A stretch of 37,532 nt of DNA. Origin: a virus. Below are positions 21,392 to 29,257 of the stretch, piece by piece. How positions within the stretch are numbered: position 1 is the first letter of the stretch; the number at the start of each line of letters is the position of its first letter. Below the pieces are notes generated by a model. It ran no database searches. It had not been told where the DNA came from and saw only the letters and a program-made list of their open reading frames with translations. The position numbers and the translations under genes were made by a program. Where the stretch lies: the IMG/VR virus record IMGVR_UViG_3300043449_000440, positions 1-37,532 of that record. The stretch is one strand, 5' to 3'.

Positions 21392-21470
21392 AAATTTTAC
21401 GAAAAGCTACCTCAGCAGCCTTCTCAGCTATCTTCTCAATCTGCTCGTCAGTTAAAGGTAATTTTTCCAT
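21378..21470 (-). CDS. Tiny helical protein, 30 aa
   Basis: Reads MEKLPLTDEQIEKIAEKAAE and ends RKIYERN. It is a single amphipathic helix. Similar 30-residue genes with LTDEQIE..AEKAAE precede the cupin or internal protein genes in related phages, as far as I remember. It overlaps the cupin start by 14 bases. Too short for a domain, it may be a minor virion component or serve to couple translation. Confidence 0.6.
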   Translation of the reverse strand: MEKLPLTDEQIEKIAEKAAEVAFRKIYERN

Positions 21471-21489
21471 TTAATAACTCATAATAAAT

Positions 21490-22335
21490 TTAAGCCCATG
21501 CCCTTAGAACAATATTGAAATTGGCAGAAGTAGGAGAGAATAAAGCCGCAGAACTTTTATTTGATATGCGAGGGCCACCACCAATTTGTGTAACATATAC
21601 GTTTGTGGCATCAGCACTTATGGTAATAGCCCCATAGCCAGGGGAGTCTGAGTGCTGAAAGTATATGGCATCGCCCACAGAATACCCCTGAATTGCTGAT
21701 GTACACACATACATACCTTGCATCAAAACAGGTCTAGCACCAAGACTATGCGCCTGAGAATCTGTCTGACTTGCAGAAGTAATAGAAATTGCAGAAGATG
21801 TAAAAGACGTTGTAAATGGCAAACTAACAGTTACAGCGCCAGTAGAACCATTTACTGAAGTTACGCCAGTATTAGTAATAGTCGGGTTTCCAGATACGCC
21901 AGTACCATTAGTTACTGAAATACCTGTTCCGGCGGTAATAGTTCTTGCTGTCAATGTATTCGCCGCCGTTCTAACGGCAATGCCATTAGACGCAGCGTCT
22001 GCAACAGTTCCTAAGTTTGCTCTAGCTGCTGATGCAGTTGATGCGCCTGTTCCGCCATCAGCAACTGCTAAATCAGTAATTCCAGTAATTGATCCACCAG
22101 TAATAGATGCTCCTGATGTTGATACTGTAGTTGCTGATATTGTAGTTGCTGATATTGTAGATGCGGTTACTGTTCCAGTAAAAGAAGGGCTGGCCAAGTC
22201 GGCCTTAGTCGCAACCGCTGTGGCGATGTTATTAAATTCGGTGTCAATCTCTGTGCCTTTGACAATCTTGCCCGCATTGCCTGAAGGCAGCGAGTCTTTC
22301 GATGCAAAGTCCGTTGATTTTGTGTAATTTGACAT
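21490..22335 (-). CDS. Tail fibre or receptor-binding protein, 281 aa
   Basis: The start MSNYTKSTDFASKDSLPSGN and the segment KIVKGTEIDTEFNNIATAVATKADLASPSFTG are the classic N-terminal tail-fibre module. It is followed by Thr/Ser-rich repeats (ISATT three times) and ADGGTGASTASAARANLG. The C-terminal 90 residues are a small beta domain that could bind the receptor. A 15-bp tandem repeat encodes part of the ISATT run. The gene follows the tail nozzle gene. Confidence 0.85.
   Translation of the reverse strand: MSNYTKSTDFASKDSLPSGNAGKIVKGTEIDTEFNNIATAVATKADLASPSFTGTVTASTISATTISATTVSTSGASITGGSITGITDLAVADGGTGASTASAARANLGTVADAASNGIAVRTAANTLTARTITAGTGISVTNGTGVSGNPTITNTGVTSVNGSTGAVTVSLPFTTSFTSSAISITSASQTDSQAHSLGARPVLMQGMYVCTSAIQGYSVGDAIYFQHSDSPGYGAITISADATNVYVTQIGGGPRISNKSSAALFSPTSANFNIVLRAWA
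22126..22155. repeat. 15-bp tandem repeat in the tail fibre gene
   Basis: TGTAGTTGCTGATAT occurs twice exactly, with a partial third copy beginning at 22156. It is in frame and encodes the repeated ISATT units of the fibre shaft. Copy changes would lengthen the fibre by five residues. Confidence 0.8.
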
Positions 22336-22344
22336 GGCCGCTCC

Positions 22345-23901
22345 TTAACTTATACGGCCACGCTTGGCCAAAATCTCAATTTTTTGGATGGATAGTTCAA
22401 AACCATTTACTTCAGCCTCATATCCTGTCTGGACTACTTTCCCAGAGCCCGTTGCTTGCGTCGTTAAAGTCTGTATGACAATGCCCCCTGCGTACTGGGC
22501 AACCGGCACGCCGTTTGCCCCATACTCCGCAACGCCGTATTCCGAAACACCTTGCGTGGGGACTTGTTCATTTTCAGATAAATAGTTTTCCGAAAAATCG
22601 TAACCCCACTTAATAGTGACGGTTTGATTTGATCCGCCAATAACTACAATGGAGATACGTTTAACGATAGATGTTACCGACACATCACCTAAATCAGCGT
22701 GGTTTGTATAGTACGCGAGGCGGTAAGTTTCAGTATCGTCTAAATAGCCGCCGTATTTTCCAATGTAGCCGGTCTTACCTATCAATAGATCGCCGTTACG
22801 CCGCGCGTATAACGCAGTAGGGTCTATATGGCTCCAAGACGTAATTCTTGACGCGCCGTCCGGCAATGCAACTCTTGTATCAAAAACATAAACTTGATTA
22901 GCGGTAGGAAACGTAAGTAGGTAAAACGCATCAACTTCCGAGTAAACAGCTTTAATATTTGCTGGCGTCTCGCCAGCGACCAACTGCATCAAATCGTTAC
23001 GGACATTTTTGCTCAAATCCCTAAACGGAGCAGATTTTTCTTGGATTGTCCGCAAAATTGATCGTACGCCGCTGTTGGATAAAAATACGACGTCTGTGTT
23101 CGTGCTTTGAATTGAATCGCGCCATTGGCAACCAATACCAATCACCGTGTCGTACAACGACATAGTCGACGGCGCGGTAGCGCCTTGGTAAACCAGAATT
23201 TGGCGCTTGCCGAAGATAAACAGAAAGCCATTATGCGCAGCCAACCCTGTGATTTCGTCCGCGCCGTTAGGCCAGACGGAGTTGACATTTAACGTGCCTG
23301 ACGTGCCGCCGGTGTAGATATGGCCTGAGAGCAAGTCAGAAAATGTCAGTGTTACTTTGTCCGCGTTGCTGCCGGCGATCCATAGCCGACCGTAAGCTGA
23401 TAAGACAATATTGCCCTGCGGCACTGTGCCGGCATAGCCTGCCTTTTCACTAACGCGCCGATACGTAGTGGTACTGACCGCCGGATCGTATATCAACGGA
23501 TCGTGGCCTGCTTGAAAAAAGTAGGTAATGCCGCTTAACGACGCACATTGCCAGTTGCTTGCAGTAATCGTAGGGGCCGTACCCCCACCCCCATAGGTGA
23601 GTTCAGTCAGACTTGTACCGCTTAGTTTAAAGAGCTTGTTGTTGCCCGCGCACAACACAGTCACGTTGCCATCTGATTGCACCAGTTCATGGATGACACC
23701 GACGTCGTTTGAGCCTAAGTTGCCTGTGCTGGTGTTAACCTTAGACCAACCCTTGCGTGCGCCCATGCGCCCATATTGGTCCAGAATGCAATTTTGAGCG
23801 GTCAGCGCAAACCCGGCCGCCAAATCCAGCGGCGAGTCCTGGGTGTTTAAGCCATAAAACCCGGGCGCGGAAATTGAGAATCGCTCAAGTGTCTGGCTCA
23901 T
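22345..23901 (-). CDS. Tail nozzle (tubular protein B-like) protein
   Basis: 518 aa. The N-terminus FYGLNTQDSPLDLAAGFALTAQN and DQYGRMGARKGW are typical of podovirus tail nozzle or stabilisation proteins, with NGADEITGLAAHNGFLFIFGKRQILVYQG as a beta-propeller blade. It should form the distal tube of the short tail. It starts in an ATGA overlap with the head-tail adaptor, the usual order. Confidence 0.85.
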   Translation of the reverse strand: MSQTLERFSISAPGFYGLNTQDSPLDLAAGFALTAQNCILDQYGRMGARKGWSKVNTSTGNLGSNDVGVIHELVQSDGNVTVLCAGNNKLFKLSGTSLTELTYGGGGTAPTITASNWQCASLSGITYFFQAGHDPLIYDPAVSTTTYRRVSEKAGYAGTVPQGNIVLSAYGRLWIAGSNADKVTLTFSDLLSGHIYTGGTSGTLNVNSVWPNGADEITGLAAHNGFLFIFGKRQILVYQGATAPSTMSLYDTVIGIGCQWRDSIQSTNTDVVFLSNSGVRSILRTIQEKSAPFRDLSKNVRNDLMQLVAGETPANIKAVYSEVDAFYLLTFPTANQVYVFDTRVALPDGASRITSWSHIDPTALYARRNGDLLIGKTGYIGKYGGYLDDTETYRLAYYTNHADLGDVSVTSIVKRISIVVIGGSNQTVTIKWGYDFSENYLSENEQVPTQGVSEYGVAEYGANGVPVAQYAGGIVIQTLTTQATGSGKVVQTGYEAEVNGFELSIQKIEILAKRGRIS

Positions 23902-24548
23902 ACCGCAACAAACTCCTGCATTTCAGGAAAGCGCGTAGCCTCCAAGGCTATGTAATCCGACAACATCGAGCGGTATAAATTGTAAGCTTCGGACGATGAT
24001 AGCCCACCATCTTCGCCACGCTCTACTAACGCGCGCGCATAAGCGTTTTGCTCAATCAATTTATAGTTTACCAACGGTTCGTCGCCGTCGGCCGATAAAT
24101 CGGCTTGCGGCACGCACAAAAAGAATTTCAGCGTGTAAACACCATCTGGGATGCCGTAAAGCTGCACTTTAGCGTCGCCGCTGTTGTCTACGCCCTCAAA
24201 GCAGTATTGCGTAGGGATGTTCTGAACTATCGGGGTAAAGTTCTGACGGCGGCGCATGTCTGCCACAGAAATTGTCTGCATGACGACGTTGCTGGTTGTA
24301 TTCAATGGCTCGCTGGTAACGCGGAATTTCTGACCAGCGCCTGTCAGCGCGTATTCGTATGTACTGGCAACTGTAGTAACAATAATTTCTTGGCCGAGGG
24401 CATTCCAATCAAACGCATCCTCAATCTGACGTTTGGCGTCGTTGACGAATTTGCCGATAAGTTGGGAATAGGAAGTAAGCGCCACAGTCGAAACCGCAGG
24501 CTCCCGCAGACGGGCCAATACAGAATTAACGAGCTCTAAATAGGTCAT
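23898..24548 (-). CDS. Head-tail adaptor (tubular protein A-like)
   Basis: 216 aa. MTYLELVNSVLARLREPAVSTV followed by a helix (GKFVNDAKRQIEDAFDWNAL) is the usual start of gp11/gp4-type adaptors, which bind the portal and carry the nozzle. The C-terminal helix pair (LIEQNAYARALVERGEDGGLSS) completes the fold. Both ends are ATGA overlaps with neighbours. Highly confident from sequence pattern and order. Confidence 0.87.
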   Translation of the reverse strand: MTYLELVNSVLARLREPAVSTVALTSYSQLIGKFVNDAKRQIEDAFDWNALGQEIIVTTVASTYEYALTGAGQKFRVTSEPLNTTSNVVMQTISVADMRRRQNFTPIVQNIPTQYCFEGVDNSGDAKVQLYGIPDGVYTLKFFLCVPQADLSADGDEPLVNYKLIEQNAYARALVERGEDGGLSSSEAYNLYRSMLSDYIALEATRFPEMQEFVAV

Positions 24549-24853
24549 TTGCTTTTCGCCTTATTCCTTGCGGATATAGCTTTAGCTTTTACCTTTGCAT
24601 CTGCTTTGGATGAGGCGCCCCAAGCATTTAACGATAGTAGCAGCCGGGTGGGCTTGCCATTTTCGTATTCGGGGCCGGGCATGTTGCCCATCCTAGCGAG
24701 AAAAGAAGCTCGTCTTGGGTTATTTCCAGATTTTACCGGCGGTTTTAGATTACCGCCAGTAGCAGCATTATAAGACGCACGGCCTTTGGCGTTCAAGCCG
24801 CCCTTGGGGTTTTGACCGGCTTTTCGTTGCCAGGCTGGCGTCTTAGAGGTCAT
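24545..24853 (-). CDS. Basic conserved phage protein (DUF6321-like)
   Basis: 102 aa starting MTSKTPAWQRKAGQNPKGGLNAKGRASYNAATGG, which fits a family of small basic phage proteins of unknown function described as DUF6321-like. Lys/Arg/Gly-rich, with LNAWGASSK near the end. It lies with two other tiny basic genes behind the capsid genes and may bind DNA in the virion. ATG 24853 overlaps the previous stop as ATGA. Confidence 0.75.
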   Translation of the reverse strand: MTSKTPAWQRKAGQNPKGGLNAKGRASYNAATGGNLKPPVKSGNNPRRASFLARMGNMPGPEYENGKPTRLLLSLNAWGASSKADAKVKAKAISARNKAKSK

Positions 24854-25005
24854 TTTTTCCTCGCGGCTCGCATATTATCAATTAAGTTAGGATAAGGCCG
24901 CTCGGCCTTCTTGGCCATTTTCTTGGCGGCGGCTTTTTTAGCCGGGGTCAACGGCTTGGAAGGCCCCAAACTTTTTGGGCGCTTCTGATCCCAAACCGGC
25001 TTCAT
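24850..25005 (-). CDS. Tiny basic protein, 51 aa
   Basis: Reads MKPVWDQKRPKSLGPSKPLT, then a Lys/Ala-rich helix and PYPNLIDNMRAARKK. Proteins with this KPVWD...PYPNL.DNMRAAR outline are found at this place in similar phages. Strongly basic, so DNA contact is likely. It is bounded by an ATGATG start overlapping the previous stop and an ATGA overlap with the next gene. Function unknown. Confidence 0.75.
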   Translation of the reverse strand: MKPVWDQKRPKSLGPSKPLTPAKKAAAKKMAKKAERPYPNLIDNMRAARKK

Positions 25006-25169
25006 CATTTTTTAGCTTTTTTCTTGGCCATCCCCGCCATACTCAACCCGATGGCGACAGCCTGTTTTTGGGGGTAGCCTTCTTTGCGCAGCTTACTAAT
25101 CTTTGCTGATGCGGCAGCTTGCTTACCTTTTTTCGTATACGGGTACTTTTTTCCGTCAACCATAGGCAT
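25005..25169 (-). CDS. Tiny basic protein, 54 aa
   Basis: I use ATG 25169, which has AGGGGTG ahead; a longer start at 25205 would overlap the previous gene. It reads MPMVDGKKYPYTKKGKQAAA and ends in GMAKKKAKK, a common short phage protein with unknown role. Basic charge and location suggest a virion DNA-binding or packing function. Stop overlaps the next start. Confidence 0.75.
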   Translation of the reverse strand: MPMVDGKKYPYTKKGKQAAASAKISKLRKEGYPQKQAVAIGLSMAGMAKKKAKK

Positions 25170-25173
25170 GATG

Positions 25174-25383
25174 TCACCCCTTAAAAAATACTCTATCCAA
25201 TACAAACGTTACTAGGCCGCCGGCAAAAGACACCACCGCCATGCCTACCCATAGGCCACCTTTGGATTTATTGGCCATTTCCAATAGCTTTTTGACATCC
25301 TCACGCAAAGCGTAGACTTCAGACTGAAGCACTTCTACCTGAGCCTCAAGCTTGCCGAATTCACGCAAATCAATTTCAGACAT
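25174..25383 (-). CDS. Small coiled-coil membrane protein, 69 aa
   Basis: I prefer ATG 25383; ATG 25389 is two codons earlier. It begins MSEIDLREFGKLEAQVEVLQ, a coiled coil, and then has a membrane helix (GLWVGMAVVSFAGGLVTFVL). The layout resembles small holin-like or anti-receptor membrane proteins found in phages at this place. It could be a second holin. Overlaps the previous gene by eight bases. Confidence 0.7.
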   Translation of the reverse strand: MSEIDLREFGKLEAQVEVLQSEVYALREDVKKLLEMANKSKGGLWVGMAVVSFAGGLVTFVLDRVFFKG

Positions 25384-25594
25384 TTCCATGTTTCCTTGGT
25401 CTACCAGGGCGTTTTTGCGGAACGGGCGCGCTAAAAGCCGTATCAGTACGAGTATCATTAAAATGCAGCTGTTCTTCGTTTCCCTCTTCATCCACCCGAA
25501 CGTACCCTGAATGACCTTTCATGCTATCAATGTCGTGTTGCAGCGTGAAAGTGACAGTTTGTCCGCTAGTAAGGCAACGAAAAGTTGCAGGCAT
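25376..25594 (-). CDS. Small hypothetical protein, 72 aa
   Basis: MPATFRCLTSGQTVTFTLQHDIDSMKGH with later GNEEQLHF and a basic end (KRPGRPRKHGNV, an AT-hook-like GRPRK). The N-terminal half is beta-like; the tail may contact DNA. GGAG precedes ATG 25594. Similar short proteins follow capsid-decoration genes in related phages. Function unknown. Confidence 0.7.
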   Translation of the reverse strand: MPATFRCLTSGQTVTFTLQHDIDSMKGHSGYVRVDEEGNEEQLHFNDTRTDTAFSAPVPQKRPGRPRKHGNV

Positions 25595-25611
25595 AATAAC
25601 TCCAGAAAGAT

Positions 25612-25635
25612 AATCAGGGGCCGAAGCCCCTGATT
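25612..25635 (-). terminator. UUCG-loop hairpin behind the decoration gene
   Basis: A 10-bp stem (AATCAGGGGC/GCCCCTGATT) closes a TTCG loop on the minus strand, which gives the very stable C(UUCG)G form in the late transcript. The bases that follow (ATTATCTTTC) are only a weak T-tract. It may be a weak terminator or an RNA stabiliser. The plus strand has TTTTT after the stem. Confidence 0.6.
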
Positions 25636-25636
25636 T

Positions 25637-25963
25637 TTACGCTAACGAACGAGCAACGACGATTCGCAGAGTTGAAGATGCTAAGTCAACTGACGAACCT
25701 GACTCATTTTGGATACGAAATTTGACGGTATTTGCCGCACTGACATAGCCAGTAACAGTAAGACCAACCAAATCCACGCCCAGCGATGCACCAATGACCA
25801 TATCGCCCAAAGCAACGCCCGGTACGGTCACATCGTCAGTTTCGCCAACCCCATCACTTAATGAACCGGCGTCCAGTGTGGCAGTTACTAGCCAAGTATC
25901 AGAAAACAAGCCGCGAAATTGATCGTTGCCTGCGCGTACAGTTACTGCTGATGCTGTTGCCAT
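25637..25963 (-). CDS. Putative capsid decoration or head-fibre protein
   Basis: 108 aa, beta-rich with no Cys. ATASAVTVRAGNDQFRGLFSDTWLV followed by a run of strands with Gly and Val is the form of small trimeric decoration proteins. The gene directly follows the capsid gene and has its own GGAGG site at 25963, so it is probably well expressed. The role is inferred from place and fold type. Confidence 0.7.
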   Translation of the reverse strand: MATASAVTVRAGNDQFRGLFSDTWLVTATLDAGSLSDGVGETDDVTVPGVALGDMVIGASLGVDLVGLTVTGYVSAANTVKFRIQNESGSSVDLASSTLRIVVARSLA

Positions 25964-25984
25964 AATAATCCTCCCAATTAGGTT

Positions 25985-26009
25985 AAAAACCCCCGCCCGA
26001 AAGCGGGGG
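25985..26009 (-). terminator. Rho-independent terminator behind the capsid gene
   Basis: On the minus strand CCCCCGC pairs with GCGGGGG (25990-25996 with 26003-26009) around a 6-base loop, followed by TTTTT (25985-25989). It lies just after the capsid stop and should end many transcripts there, so capsid message would exceed that of the genes beyond. Confidence 0.85.
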
Positions 26010-26015
26010 GTTTAA

Positions 26016-26990
26016 TTAGGCAGGTACGGCCAGAGCAAATGCTGACGACGAAGTTGCAGCGCCAACAGTTGCAGCAGTACGCATTGCTTTAACACCGTAG
26101 ATCGTGTCAGCAGTAAACAGGGTGCCGAGGTACTCCTGTTTGTACTGAGTCTGAGTACGGACACCCAACTGCTCCACCAGAACCATCGCATCACGGTGGC
26201 CCATCAGGCAGATACGGTCAGCGCCTGAGTTACCCGCGCCAGTATCGGCGTTAGAGGTAACAAACACGGGGATGCCGTACAGATTGCCGATTTCGCCGTT
26301 ACGGATAGCGTTGCCGTCGCCCACAAAGGCTTGCTCAGTATAACGAGCCAGTCCCATCAGGGTGTTACGCGACGATGGGGGGATGACAAAGAAACGGCCA
26401 TCCATCGGAGTGTCGTTGTCATCCAGACGCTGGATGGTACGACGGATTGCGGCGTCGGTCAGTGCAGCAGCATTGGAAGTCGTGCTGTTGTACGCCGTGG
26501 TGCCGTCCGAACCGATGAACGCTTTGGTGGATGTATTCGACGTTGCATAGTCGTTGGTGCCGATAGTGGCGCCGTTAAACGCACGGCCTAGCTGAACCAG
26601 GTCGGTGTCCACGCGGCGAGCCAGCGCATAACCCGCGTCTTGGGTATAGAACTGACGCATGGAGTTCAGAGCCTGAACTTCAGCGATGTCCTCGATCAGA
26701 CGGCTGTACTCATAATGCTTGTCGATAGCGACTTGCACTTCGGAGTTACTAGCAGCAATCAGTGTAACTGCATCGGTTGCGGCTTTAGCATTGGCCGTGC
26801 CGCGAGTCGGAGCGGGGATATGAATAGTGTCGCCTTTTTTGCCCCTGAAGTTCATCTTCATGACCAGATTGGCCAAAACGAGGTTCTTCTTATACGAAGC
26901 AACAATTTCATCACTCCAAATCTCAGGTACAAAAGTACCGGCGCTGGAGACGGTAACGCTATTGGTTGGGTTAAAAGCAGTATTTGCCAT
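26016..26990 (-). CDS. Major capsid protein
   Basis: 324 aa. The N-terminus MANTAFNPTNSVTVSSAGTF and FVPEIWSDEIVASYKKNLVLANLV is typical of the HK97-fold major capsid proteins of podoviruses, with GDTIHIPAPTRG as the beta part of the N-arm region and RFFVIPPSSRNTLMGL and GNLYGIPVFVTSN in the peripheral domain. It starts with AGGAG and follows the scaffold gene, the standard order. The terminator behind it suits high production. Confidence 0.93.
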   Translation of the reverse strand: MANTAFNPTNSVTVSSAGTFVPEIWSDEIVASYKKNLVLANLVMKMNFRGKKGDTIHIPAPTRGTANAKAATDAVTLIAASNSEVQVAIDKHYEYSRLIEDIAEVQALNSMRQFYTQDAGYALARRVDTDLVQLGRAFNGATIGTNDYATSNTSTKAFIGSDGTTAYNSTTSNAAALTDAAIRRTIQRLDDNDTPMDGRFFVIPPSSRNTLMGLARYTEQAFVGDGNAIRNGEIGNLYGIPVFVTSNADTGAGNSGADRICLMGHRDAMVLVEQLGVRTQTQYKQEYLGTLFTADTIYGVKAMRTAATVGAATSSSAFALAVPA

Positions 26991-27016
26991 GTTAATTACT
27001 CCTAAAAGTCAAAAGT

Positions 27017-27784
27017 TTATTTGACTCGACCTTCGCGATACGCCGCCATAATTTCATCGGATAACATGTCGTATCTAGCTGGGTCGGTCATTTTTAGCCG
27101 AATCAGGTCTGCCCTACGGTAGACACGTTTTGAAGCTTCCCCGGTTCCGCCTGTGTCGACTTGTGCGGACTTCATTTGCTGCTGGCGCTTTTCCTTTTGT
27201 TCGGTCTGCACCTGCTGCGTCTTGACGCCCTTCAAAGCCTTATAGGTCGACAGCAATTCATTGCCCGAATCAAAATCGAACTGACCATCTGCTTTGGCAT
27301 ACAGTTCCAAGCGCACAGGGGACGACTTAACCCACGCATGGAAGTCAGGATCTGCCGCGATTTGCATAAAATCGGGGTGTTCCTGCGCCAGTTTCTGCTG
27401 TGTCTGAAGTTTTTTAAACTCCATCGTAGCTTGTCTAGCCGCCAAAACATCTGGATGTTGCGACACGGTTTGCTGAATTGCCTTGTGAGGGTCTTCATAG
27501 AAGTCTACTTCAGGCTCTTTTTGTTCAACAGGCTGCGATTTCGCGCTGAGATTTTGCTTTATGAGCTCATCGGCCAGTTTCCGCACTTCCCCGACTTCTT
27601 GCGCCTGTCGACCGATGACTTTTTCGGCCTCCTGGTGCATTTTGATGATGTCATCGACCGATTTACCTCTATACCGGTCGGGGACTTCTGGCACGACGTT
27701 CTTAGTCGTGTCCTGAAATTCGGGTAGTTTCGCTTCTTCTGCCTCAAGCTCGCTAGGCATCTCCGGTTCTCTATCAATCAGCAT
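27017..27784 (-). CDS. Capsid scaffold protein
   Basis: 255 aa, acidic and helical. It contains RYRGKSVDDIIKMHQEAEKVIGRQAQEVGEVRKLADELI, the segment seen in podovirus scaffolds, and HPDFMQIAADPDFHAWVKSSPVRLELY. The end is Lys/Arg-rich, fitting a capsid-binding helix. It directly precedes the capsid gene and is needed transiently for procapsid assembly. ATG 27784 has AAGGAAAA ahead. Confidence 0.9.
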   Translation of the reverse strand: MLIDREPEMPSELEAEEAKLPEFQDTTKNVVPEVPDRYRGKSVDDIIKMHQEAEKVIGRQAQEVGEVRKLADELIKQNLSAKSQPVEQKEPEVDFYEDPHKAIQQTVSQHPDVLAARQATMEFKKLQTQQKLAQEHPDFMQIAADPDFHAWVKSSPVRLELYAKADGQFDFDSGNELLSTYKALKGVKTQQVQTEQKEKRQQQMKSAQVDTGGTGEASKRVYRRADLIRLKMTDPARYDMLSDEIMAAYREGRVK

Positions 27785-27848
27785 GTCAATTTTCCTTTTC
27801 CTGCCATCTTTTGGTTCCCAGGATTAAACATGAACAGGGCATTTCTGC

Positions 27849-28076
27849 TTATCTGTTCGCCTTCTGCTCCGATTTTAGCTTGTCGCGGTGCTTTTTATCA
27901 AATTGATCGAAAGCTGTCGGAAAATGCCCCGACCACCCCTCTAGCTTAAATGGTGTGGCAGATATTACGCGGTTGGCTAACTTACCGCAATTGCAACTAA
28001 CGGTTTTGTCCTCATAAAACGTAAACCGCTCGATGCGCTGTCCGCTTTCGCAGACAAATTCATATATTCTTTTCAT
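27849..28076 (-). CDS. Small zinc-ribbon protein (FmdB-like)
   Basis: 75 aa. MKRIYEFVCESGQRIERFTFYEDKTVSCNCGK has the outline of regulatory FmdB-type zinc ribbons: one Cys near the N-terminus and CxC further on. The rest is GWSGHFPTAFDQFDKKHRDKLK, frequent in phage proteins near the scaffold. It may bind nucleic acid or a capsid partner. Overlaps the gene before by 17 bases. Confidence 0.75.
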   Translation of the reverse strand: MKRIYEFVCESGQRIERFTFYEDKTVSCNCGKLANRVISATPFKLEGWSGHFPTAFDQFDKKHRDKLKSEQKANR

Positions 28077-28302
28077 CTTGTAAGTCTTCGTAAGCTTGCT
28101 CGCTGACCTGTTTGAGTGTCTTGAGCCACGTTAGTACCGATAACTCACCCTTCTTAAATTGTAAATCTTTTTCGTCGCTAATAACAGAAATGTTGTTCAA
28201 CGTCTCTATTATCTTTTCGATATCATCTTGCAGATCGCGCCACCCTGGTGTGGCCATCATAGTGAAGCGATCCTCGTAGTATTTCTGTAGCTCAGGGGTC
28301 AT
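28060..28302 (-). CDS. Small helical protein, 80 aa
   Basis: MTPELQKYYEDRFTMMATPGWRDLQDDIEKI with a long helix and KKGELSVLTWLKTLKQVSEQAY. Short proteins of this outline (ELQKYYEDRF...TPGW..) occur in many podovirus genomes between oxygenase-like and scaffold genes. Function unknown. It overlaps both neighbours, by 11 and 17 bases. Confidence 0.75.
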   Translation of the reverse strand: MTPELQKYYEDRFTMMATPGWRDLQDDIEKIIETLNNISVISDEKDLQFKKGELSVLTWLKTLKQVSEQAYEDLQDEKNI

Positions 28303-28654
28303 TTATGGCGTCCCAAGTTTGATTAGCTTCATTCCATGAGTACATTTGTCCGTCGGTAGGCATAGCTACAGGTGGTTGCCAATTAGCGTCACCGTCTAGT
28401 GTCCACGATGGATACGGCTGCGGAGGTACAAACGCATCTATATCTGCACGATAGGTATAGCCTATGCCAGCGTAGTGCTTGCGGAAATTGGCGTTATAAC
28501 TGGTCTGCTTCCAAGTGCCACCCAACAGACGCTCACAGAAAGCTGCGCCGATATATTCTTTCTCAACGCCATTGGCATCGCTAGTATCTTTGTTATCAAC
28601 AACGATTACTCGCTGTACGATACCGTTGTCATCAATTTCAGCGAAGTGCGCCAT
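28292..28654 (-). CDS. Conserved structural-region protein, 120 aa
   Basis: MAHFAEIDDNGIVQRVIVVDN, then GTWKQTSYNANFRKHYAGIGYTY and DAFVPPQPYPSWTLD. This combination is frequent in aquatic phages near tail or fibre genes and may form a small beta domain in the virion. The start directly follows the oxygenase stop (TGAATG). I know no established function. Confidence 0.8.
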   Translation of the reverse strand: MAHFAEIDDNGIVQRVIVVDNKDTSDANGVEKEYIGAAFCERLLGGTWKQTSYNANFRKHYAGIGYTYRADIDAFVPPQPYPSWTLDGDANWQPPVAMPTDGQMYSWNEANQTWDAINDP

Positions 28655-29257
28655 TCAAGCCTCCAGTTTCAATTCGGTCAAACTTAGTTCGTCACCAACA
28701 ATTCCCACAGGGAACGTATTAAACGACATACTTATCCTCGTTTCCTCACCTTGTACAGCAGGAACATTATGCTCAAGCGACGAAGGAAACAGAATCAATC
28801 TTCCTTTAATCGCCTCAAACCACCATGACTCAGAGTTGTACAAGTTCCATTCTTCAGGTGGAAACTTAATCTGTTGCCAGCCAGAACGATAGAAATAAAT
28901 CTTATCGTCAGCATTAGTATTTAGATAAAACACACCTGATACAAAGCTATTTGGATGTGCGTGTTTATGATGCCACTGACCCTGCTCTGAATAGTTAAAC
29001 CAACTTTGAGTAATCCGCAGTGCAACATCATGCTTAGGATTAGAAGTTGCTTTAAAGTATTCAGTTACACAATCTTCAATCCATCCCCGTAGAGAAGTCA
29101 TCACAGGATCACGCAGCACAAAGTTATTTGTACTTGTGACATTTCCCTCATTAGGTCTGGTTTCTTGACCACGCACAAACAAAAGTTCCTCATCGGTCAG
29201 TGGACGGTCTAAGTCAAACATACCTATTGGGATAGGGAACAAATGGTGCATATTCAT
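28655..29257 (-). CDS. 2-oxoglutarate/Fe(II) oxygenase-like protein
   Basis: 200 aa. The likely iron ligands are H99 in HHKHAHPNSF with a following SGVFYL, and H163 in LFPSSLEHNV, with R174 as the probable oxoglutarate-binding residue (ETRISMSFN). This fits phage TIGR02466-like putative oxygenases. The classic acidic ligand is not obvious at H/N101-103. The substrate is unknown; hydroxylation of a virion protein is one possibility. ATGA overlap with the upstream gene. Confidence 0.8.
   Translation of the reverse strand: MNMHHLFPIPIGMFDLDRPLTDEELLFVRGQETRPNEGNVTSTNNFVLRDPVMTSLRGWIEDCVTEYFKATSNPKHDVALRITQSWFNYSEQGQWHHKHAHPNSFVSGVFYLNTNADDKIYFYRSGWQQIKFPPEEWNLYNSESWWFEAIKGRLILFPSSLEHNVPAVQGEETRISMSFNTFPVGIVGDELSLTELKLEA

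Noticed and set aside
21490-22335. Diversity-generating retroelement acting on the fibre gene
   Set aside because: No reverse transcriptase, template repeat or variable-region pair is present.
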